Below are positions 24,916 through 31,600 of a stretch of 35,262 bases of DNA, in pieces. How positions within the stretch are numbered: the stretch's first letter is position 1; every line of letters starts with the position of its first letter. This stretch comes from a bacterium (GTDB taxonomy: Bacteria > Acidobacteriota > Thermoanaerobaculia > Multivoradales > J023). Where the stretch lies: assembly GCA_024226315.1 (NCBI GenBank), contig JAAELT010000480.1, forward strand, positions 1-35,262, given 5' to 3'. Made by a program: the position numbers and the translations under genes. Below the pieces are notes generated by a model, which worked only from the letters and a program-made list of their open reading frames with translations, made no database searches and was not told where the DNA came from.

Positions 24916-25959
24916 ATGGCCAAGCTCGAGGTCGACAGCCTCTACAAGGTCTTCGGGCGGGCGGCGGCTACGACCACGGCCCTGAAGCTGGCGCGGGACG
25001 GCGTGGGCAAAGACAAGATTCGTCGACGCTGCGGCGCCACGGTGGCGCTGGCGGACGTCTCGTTCGCGGTCGAAGCGGGCTCGACATTCGTGGTCATGGG
25101 GCTGTCCGGCTCCGGCAAGTCGACCCTGCTCCGCTGCCTCAACCGTCTGATCGAGCCGACCGCCGGCACCGTGCTGCTCGACGGCGTCGACCTCGGGTCG
25201 CTGACGCTCCGGGAACTGCGTGAGCGTCGCCGCCATCAGCTCGGCATGGTGTTCCAGCACTTCGGGCTCATGCCCCATCGTCGGGTGATCGACAACGTCG
25301 CCTACGGGCTCGCTGTCCAGGGACTGCGGCGCGCCGAGCGCCGCGAACGCGCCACGACCTGGCTCGAGGCGGTCGGGCTCGATGGCTATGGCAACGCCTA
25401 CCCCGCCGAGCTCTCGGGCGGCATGCAACAACGCGTGGGACTGGCGCGGGCACTGGCCACGGATCCCGACGCCCTGCTCATGGACGAGCCATTCGGTGCC
25501 CTCGATCCGCTCATCCGCCGCGAGATGCAAGACGAGCTGCTGCGCCTCCAGCGGCGCCTGCACAAGACGATCGTCTTCATCACCCACGATCTCGACGAGG
25601 CCCTGCGCCTCGGCGACCGGATCGCCATTCTCCGTGACGGCCGGATGGTCCAGATCGGCAATCCCGCCGATATCGTCCTGCGGCCGGCGGACGACTATGT
25701 ACGAGCCTTCGTCCGCGACGTGCCACGAGGACGGGTGCTGACCGCGGCCTCGGTGATGATCGATCTTCCCGAAGATGCGACGCTCGAGGAGCTGCCGAGG
25801 ACGGCGATCTCGACGCCGATCGAAGAGCTGTTGCCGGTGCTTCTGAGCACCGCGGGAACGGTGTTGGTCGTCGATGAAGAGGAGTCGCCGCAGGGCATCG
25901 TCACGCGAACAGCGCTGGTGGACGTCCTCGCTGGCGCTGGCGATCGCGCTGACAGGTGA
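24916..25959 (+). CDS. proV: Glycine betaine/proline-type ABC transporter ATP-binding protein
   Basis: 347 residues. Walker A GLSGSGKST at 62-70, Q-loop glutamine at 114 in VFQHFGLMPH, signature LSGGMQQR at 166-173, Walker B LLMDEPFGALDP at 187-198, and H-loop histidine at 224. The opening MAKLEVDSLYKVFG and the insertion before the first strand are typical of ProV/OpuAA ATPases. Residues about 275-347 resemble the start of a CBS regulatory region (PIEELLPVL, VLVVDEEESPQGIVTR), but it is short: one incomplete CBS-type unit rather than the usual pair. The frame is open further upstream, but ATG 24916, eight bases after the permease stop, gives the correct family N-terminus. It powers uptake by the preceding permease and binding protein. 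Confidence 0.92.
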   Translation: MAKLEVDSLYKVFGRAAATTTALKLARDGVGKDKIRRRCGATVALADVSFAVEAGSTFVVMGLSGSGKSTLLRCLNRLIEPTAGTVLLDGVDLGSLTLRELRERRRHQLGMVFQHFGLMPHRRVIDNVAYGLAVQGLRRAERRERATTWLEAVGLDGYGNAYPAELSGGMQQRVGLARALATDPDALLMDEPFGALDPLIRREMQDELLRLQRRLHKTIVFITHDLDEALRLGDRIAILRDGRMVQIGNPADIVLRPADDYVRAFVRDVPRGRVLTAASVMIDLPEDATLEELPRTAISTPIEELLPVLLSTAGTVLVVDEEESPQGIVTRTALVDVLAGAGDRADR

Positions 25960-25974
25960 GATCCTTCCGCTCGG

Positions 25975-27225
25975 TCAGACCACATTCGTCTGCGCGCGGA
26001 GAACCTGAGCCCGCCAGGATCGAGAGTCGGAGCGCCGGTCGATCGACACCAGAGTTGCGGCGAGCGCCAGGACCACCCACAACACCAACGAGGTCATCGT
26101 CGGGCTGGTGAGGCCGAAGGCCAGAAGACCCGCGAGGGCGATCAGCAGCACCTTCGACAGCTCAGCGCCAGGGCCGCGGTCGTCCCGAACCGACCGCCAC
26201 AACCGAGCCATGATCCAGATCTGGATGGCGAGGAAGGCCATCACCGTCAGCACGCCCTTGGCGACCAGCAGATCGAGGATCGCGTTGTGCGGCACGGTGG
26301 CCGCGCCGGTCCAGAGACGAAAGCTGTCCTTGCTGGCGCCGAACAGGAAGGCGGTCGGGGTGGTCGTCGCCAGATCAAGGGCGTTCGCGAAGCCAGCCAA
26401 ACGGCCGCTGACCGTCGTCGGGCGCAGGCCGATCACGAGCTCGAACAATCGGGGGCCAGTCCACGACAACAGTCCGAGGGCCGCGACCAGTCCGCTGCCG
26501 GCGAGCCATCGGCGGCGCCCCCCCTGAGACGAGAACGCACCCAGGAAGAGGATCAGCAACGCCTGGACCGCCAAAGCCAGCCACAGCGAGCGCGAGAACG
26601 TGACTGCTGCCGCGGTCACCAGAAGCAGGCCAAGGAAGGCTCGCATCAGCCGGGAACGGATCACCGCCGGCAGCACCGCGGCTGGGAAGGCGGCCAGCAG
26701 CACCAGCGAGATCGGCCCGGGGATCTGGGTCAGGCCGCTGACGCCGAAGGTCAGCGGCCCGAAAGCGCGCGCGGTGGTACGTGCGTCGCCCGGGATGTCG
26801 AGCCCGAGGCTTTTCAGCACCGTGGCCAGGCCGATCACCGAGACGCTGGCCAGCAACACCTGCAGCGCCAATCGCAGGCTCGCGCGGGAACGGAAGGTGC
26901 GCGCCGCCAGATACACGGTCACCGCCAGCTGCAACAGGTTGAGAGTCACCTTCAAGTCGGCCCCCATACGGTACGGCGAGACATAGACCAGGCTGACCGC
27001 CGACAGGCAAGCGGCGAACACCGCCAAGACTCCGATCGCCTGAGCGAACCTGGGCACTCGGAAGCCGATCAGGGCGCCGTCGAGCAGCTCGAGATAGAGA
27101 ATCGCAACCAGCAACAGATCGAGGATGGAGACACCGACGCCCCGAATCGTCACCCGCAAATAGTCCGTGCCGTCAGCCGGCAGCAGGACGATCAGGAGCA
27201 AGAAGAAGACTCGTTTGAGCTGCAT
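25975..27225 (-). CDS. O-antigen ligase/polymerase-like (Wzy_C-type) membrane protein
   Basis: 416 residues with about ten to twelve hydrophobic segments along the length. A large loop lies in the second half between the SRSLW motif (211-215) and VPHNAILDLLVAKG (311-324). Serine-arginine in the first and the His-Asn before an LxxLLxxxG helix in the second are hallmarks of WaaL/Wzy_C proteins. These join or polymerise undecaprenyl-linked glycans at the periplasmic face of the inner membrane. Whether this one is a ligase or polymerase cannot be told, and no other glycan genes lie in the window. It converges on the ATPase gene with only 15 bases between stops and diverges from the FecR cluster across 113 bases. 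No Shine-Dalgarno is evident before the start. Confidence 0.75.
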   Translation of the reverse strand: MQLKRVFFLLLIVLLPADGTDYLRVTIRGVGVSILDLLLVAILYLELLDGALIGFRVPRFAQAIGVLAVFAACLSAVSLVYVSPYRMGADLKVTLNLLQLAVTVYLAARTFRSRASLRLALQVLLASVSVIGLATVLKSLGLDIPGDARTTARAFGPLTFGVSGLTQIPGPISLVLLAAFPAAVLPAVIRSRLMRAFLGLLLVTAAAVTFSRSLWLALAVQALLILFLGAFSSQGGRRRWLAGSGLVAALGLLSWTGPRLFELVIGLRPTTVSGRLAGFANALDLATTTPTAFLFGASKDSFRLWTGAATVPHNAILDLLVAKGVLTVMAFLAIQIWIMARLWRSVRDDRGPGAELSKVLLIALAGLLAFGLTSPTMTSLVLWVVLALAATLVSIDRRSDSRSWRAQVLRAQTNVV

Positions 27226-27303
27226 TGCTTGGAAGGTTGGGCAAAGAGCGGGTCAGAATGCCGGAAGTGTCGGGTTTTATTGACTTCTCCGTGCGCCGAT
27301 CGC

Positions 27304-27338
27304 TGGCGATCACGGCCCTCGCCTGGTATGATCGAGCT
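27304..27338 (+). promoter_or_regulatory. Candidate promoter for a leaderless transcript of the FecR cluster
   Basis: TGGCGA (27304-27309), a 17-base spacer, then an extended -10 TGGTATGAT with the hexamer TATGAT at 27327-27332. Six bases follow, then ATG 27339, so transcription would begin at or beside the start codon. The -35 match is weak, which is common with an extended -10. A TTGACT at 27280-27285 has no -10 at the proper distance. Confidence 0.5.
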
Positions 27339-27848
27339 ATGATGTCAAAACTTGCTGTTGGTGGTCGAAGGGCCCGTTGGGCCGTGGCGATCGTCGCGGC
27401 GCTTCTCTGCTCACCGGCGCTCGGGCAAGAGCGTGTCGCTCAATTGAGCAAGGTGGCGGGAGACGTCGAGATCACGCGCGCGGCCGACGGCGCGAAGGAA
27501 CAGGCTCGCCAGGTCGGACCGCGTGTGCGCGGCGGCTCGGTGTACGCCGGCGACGTGGTGGCGACGCTGGGAGGCGCCAGTGCCACGATGGTCTTCGGCG
27601 ACGGTACGCGGGTGGATCTCTCCGAGAGCACTAGCCTCACCGTCGAGGAGGTCGATCTCTCCGCAATGGTGGTCGCCGGCCAGCGCGACAAGCCGCTCGG
27701 GCGCAGGATCAAGATCCTCGCCGGTGACGTCTACTCCGAGATCGTCGAGAATCCCGGTGTTCTCACCGAGTTCGAGACGCCGAGCGGCGTGGCAGCGGTC
27801 AAGGGCACCAAGCTCTCTATCTCGGTAGGTCGCGTCGAGGAACAGTAA
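27339..27848 (+). CDS. Secreted FecR-domain protein A (minimal form)
   Basis: 169 residues counted from ATG 27339; ATG 27342 is equally possible. An arginine-rich n-region, a hydrophobic core and a cleavage site near ALGQ (29-30) form a signal peptide. The rest (33-165) is a FecR-type beta domain: ERVAQLSKVAGDV, then QVGPRVRGGSV, DGTRVDL, and the family hallmark EFETPSGVAAVKGT. There is no N-terminal anti-sigma segment and no sigma-factor gene nearby, so it is not a classical FecR regulator. It ends just where proteins B and C continue into the repeat unit starting with C-(D/E)-EGE. A longer upstream frame to 27225 exists but buries the signal peptide. It leads a run of at least five plus-strand genes. 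The envelope role is unknown. Confidence 0.8.
   Translation: MMSKLAVGGRRARWAVAIVAALLCSPALGQERVAQLSKVAGDVEITRAADGAKEQARQVGPRVRGGSVYAGDVVATLGGASATMVFGDGTRVDLSESTSLTVEEVDLSAMVVAGQRDKPLGRRIKILAGDVYSEIVENPGVLTEFETPSGVAAVKGTKLSISVGRVEEQ
27837..27842 (+). promoter_or_regulatory. Ribosome binding site of FecR-like gene B, inside gene A
   Basis: GAGGAA six bases before ATG 27849 and within the last codons of gene A. Because A ends TAA and B begins ATG with no base between, this site supports coupled re-initiation. Confidence 0.6.
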
Positions 27849-28619
27849 ATGCACCGCTTCCCGAGACTGGTTCTCGGAGCGGGCCTCGCCGTGAGCTCGG
27901 TATTGCTGATCCGAGCCGAGGCTCAGGAGCCGGTCGCTACTCTGACTCGCGTCGACGGCGAGGTCGCCGTCGTCAGCAAGAGCTCTGGCCGCGAGGTGGA
28001 AGCGCGCCAGGTCGGCCCCAGGGTCCGCAACGGATCCGTACAGGGCGGCGACACGGTGAGAACCGGCGCCGGAGCGAACGCCGTGCTGGCTTTCGAAGAC
28101 GGCACCGAGCTCGAGTTGCAAGAGCAGACCGAGATCGACGTGCGTGCGATCGACCTGGCCGACCTGGCCGCCTCGGGGCGTCGGGCCAAACCGATCGTTC
28201 GTCGGGTCGCGATTCACGGCGGCGAGATCGCCGGCCGGGTTGTCGACAACTCGCAAGTGAGCATCGAGATCGAGAGCGACAGCGGCATGGCGTCGATCGA
28301 CAGCGGCTCGGTGAGCCTGGCGGTGGGATTGGGTTCCGCTCAGGTCCGCTGCGATGAAGGCGAGGCGCGTTTCAGGAGCCCGGCAACCGGACTGACGTTG
28401 AGCCTCTCCGCCGGCTACGGTTTCGAGTTGAAGCGGACGAATGATGACCGCTGGCAGGTGGAAATCGACGACGGCAACCCCGGACCACTACCGATCGCCC
28501 TTGCCAACGGCCGCCGGTTGGGGGCGGTCCCCGGCACCCGCATGACCGCCCGACTCGACGGCTACGCGGTGGAGCTGACGGTGGATCGAGGCCAAGCGCT
28601 CACCGACGCCGACGGGTGA
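27849..28619 (+). CDS. Secreted FecR-like protein B (one C-terminal repeat unit)
   Basis: 256 residues with a signal peptide (hydrophobic 8-21, cleavage near AEAQ at 25-26). The N-terminal half parallels protein A: ATLTRVDGEV, ARQVGPRVRNGS, GGDTVRTG. The TPSG-VAAVKGT hallmark is replaced by DSGMASIDSGS, so that loop has diverged. From about residue 168 the protein continues with CDEGEARF, an LSAGYGFEL strand and a NPGPLPIAL strand, corresponding to one copy of the unit that is iterated in protein C. The start codon abuts the stop of A in the same frame. The 3' end overlaps by four bases a possible GTG start of C. Location is periplasmic or extracellular by signal peptide; function is not known. 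Confidence 0.8.
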   Translation: MHRFPRLVLGAGLAVSSVLLIRAEAQEPVATLTRVDGEVAVVSKSSGREVEARQVGPRVRNGSVQGGDTVRTGAGANAVLAFEDGTELELQEQTEIDVRAIDLADLAASGRRAKPIVRRVAIHGGEIAGRVVDNSQVSIEIESDSGMASIDSGSVSLAVGLGSAQVRCDEGEARFRSPATGLTLSLSAGYGFELKRTNDDRWQVEIDDGNPGPLPIALANGRRLGAVPGTRMTARLDGYAVELTVDRGQALTDADG

Positions 28620-28687
28620 GCCGTGAGGAGAGGACGACGAACGCGAGCACCCATCGACCCGAGCATAGCCTCCGGAACGAACGCCGT

Positions 28688-31600
28688 ATGGTGCGCTCGA
28701 TCCTGAGGAGTCTCTGCGTCTTGTCGCTGGTTGCGCTCGCCATGCCGGCGGTCGCCCAGGAACGTGTCGCCCAGCTGACCCGCGTCGACGGCGACGTCAG
28801 GGTCATCCGGCCGAACGGCGAAACCCTCGAAGCCAGGCAGGTCGGTCCGCGTGTACGCAACGGCTCGCTGTTCGGCGGCGACGCGGTTCGCACTGGCGCA
28901 GAGGCCGCCGCCACGCTGATCTTCAGCGACGGCAGTCAGCTGAAGCTCCGTGCCGAGACCGATCGCGAAATGCGCGAAATCGATCTCTCCCTGCTGGTCG
29001 ATTCCGGCCGACATGAACGTCCGCTCGGCAGACGAATCAAAGTGTTGGCCGGCGAGGTCTGGAGTCAGACCGTAGCCAGCAACGAGGTGCTCACGGAGTT
29101 CGAGACGCCGAGCGGCGTGGCCGCGGTCAAGGGCACGATCCTGGACGTGAGGGTGGGCGAAGACGGCGCATCGAGCTTCGCCTGCGAGGAAGGCGAGGTC
29201 GAAGTCTTTCATTTCGCCGCCGGCATGGGGTTCGAGCTCTCCGGCGGCTACGGCGTCGGCTGGCGCAAGGAGAACGGGAAGCGCTGGTCGTTCACGGCCG
29301 CAGCCGAGAACCCCGGCCCTCTCGCCCTCGAGGTTGGGGGGCGCCGCAAGCTGCAGGCGGTCGCGGGCTCTCGCCTGAGCGCTCAGATCGAACGCCAGGC
29401 GGTACGGCTGGCGGTCGACGAGGGCGTGCTCCTGCTGCCCGACGGCAAACAACTGATCCAGGGCCAGAGGCTCGCCTACGCCAACTCCGCGCGCCGGGGA
29501 TCGCCCCGGGCACCGGTCACGATCCGAACCGACGAGGGACTCGTCGAGCTGAGCAACCCGCGACACGGACTCGTCGCCGATCTCGCCGCCGGTTATCAGA
29601 CCACCCTGTCCGAGACCCTGAGCGGTGACCTGCGCATCGCCGCCCCGGACTCCAACCCCGGCGAGATGAGCATCCTGCAGGGCGGTCACCAGGCCGACCT
29701 ACAGCCGGGCGCCGTGGTCGATGCCGCGACTGGCAGACAACAGCTCGAGATCGACGTGGTCGCAGGCTCGGCGGTGGTTACCGAGCCGGAAGGTGCCCGG
29801 CAGAATCTGGTCCCACCCGCCAGCGGGGCCTCGGCGGGCTCGGGTGGCGCGCCACCGCGGCCGCCGGTGAGCTTCCAGGTGCAGGAAGGCCAGATCGAGA
29901 TCACCAACGAAGCTCAGGGCGTCACCATGACCCTTGAGGCGGGCTACGGAGTCAGCCTGACCTCGACCATCGACGGCGGGCTCGAGGTCGTGACCCCGTC
30001 GTCGAACCCCGGAGACCTGGTGCTTCAGGGCCAGGGCAGCGTCAGCATCGCGCCCGGCTCGACTGTCGAAACTTCGAGCGGACCAGCGGGATTGGAGGCC
30101 GACGTGCGTAGCGGTTCCGCGACGTTGACCACGGCCGCCGGTACCCAGCAGCAGCTCACGCCGCCCGCGCCCCCCGCGACCGCGCCACCGATCATCCACG
30201 TATCCGCTCCCGCGGTAGCCACTCCGCAGGTGAGCTTCCAGGTCGAGGAAGGCGAGATCGAGATCACCAACGAAGCTCAGGGCGTCACCATGACCCTCGA
30301 CGCAGGATTTGGAGTGAGCCTGGCGAACACGGCCGCCGGAACTCTGGAGATCGTAGCCGATCCCGTGAACCCCGGCGATCTGGTGGTACAGGGCGAGGGC
30401 ACGATCAACATCGCCCCGGGCTCGACCGTGGAGGCATCGGCCGGCGACGCTGGCCTGGAAGTGGAGGTGAGCGCGGGCGCGGCGGTGGTCACGACGACGG
30501 ACGGCACGACCCAGGAGATGAGCTCGCCCAACCCACCGGCCGTGCCGCTGGTACCCACCGGCACGGCCGGCCCGACGGTGCCCGTGAGCATCCAGGTAGA
30601 CGAAGGACAGGTCGAGGTCACCAACGATGATCAGGGCTTCAGCCTGACCCTCGACGAGGGTTTCGGCGTGAGTTTGACCGGCAATCCGGACGGCACACTC
30701 GAGATCGTCGCCGATCCCGCCAATCCGGGCGACCTGGTGGTCTCGGGGAACGGCAGCGTGACCATCGCCCCGGGCTCGACCGTCGAGGCGACCGCCGGTT
30801 CGGCGGGGCTGGAAGTCGAGGTCACCGCCGGCTCGGCGGTGGTGACGACGCCCGACGGCACCGCTCAGCCAGTGACCTCCACGACCCCACCGGCTGTGCC
30901 AACCGCCGCGCCAGCTCCGGCGCCGGCAGCAACTCCGGCACCGGCCCCCGTGGCCGTAGCCACTGATGCCGGCACGCCGCAGGTGACCTTCGAGGTCGAG
31001 GAAGGCGAGGTCGTGGTCACCAACGACGACCAGGGCGTCTCCATGACCCTCGAAGAGGGTTTCGGCGTGAGCCTCGCAAACGCGCCTGACGGCAGCCTCG
31101 AGATCGTCGCCGATCCCTCCAACCCCAGTGATCTGGTGGTAGCGGGAGAAGGCACCATCAACATCGCCCCGGGCTCGACGGTCGAGGCCGCGACCGGCGA
31201 CGCCGGTCTGGAAGTCGAGGTCACCGCCGGCGCGGCAGTGGTGACGACGCCCGACGGCCAGGTCCTGGAGGTCAGCTCGCCCAACCCGCCGGTCTCGCCA
31301 CCGCTGGTGCCCGACGCCCCGGCCGGCCCCACGGCGCCGGTGACCATCCAGGTGGACGAAGGCCAGGTCGTGGTCACCAACAACGATCAGGGCGTCAGCA
31401 TGACCCTCGACGAGGGCTTCGGCGTCAGCATGACCGGCAATCCGGACGGCGGGCTCGAGATCGTCGCGGACCCCGGTAACCCGGGCGATCTGGTGGTGGC
31501 CGGCAACGGCAGCGTGACCATCGCCCCGGGCTCGACGGTGGAAGCGACCGCCGGCCCCGCCGGTCTGGCTGTCGAGGTCACCGAAGGCTCGGCGGTGGTG

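Noticed and set aside
27225..27338. Earlier ATG for FecR protein A
   Set aside because: It would place 38 extra residues before a good signal peptide, and the promoter-like sequence (27304-27332) lies within it.
26287..27342. 351-codon plus-strand frame opposite the O-antigen ligase-like gene
   Set aside because: Gln/Arg/Glu/Ala-rich without domains, antisense to a protein with clear membrane segments and Wzy_C motifs.
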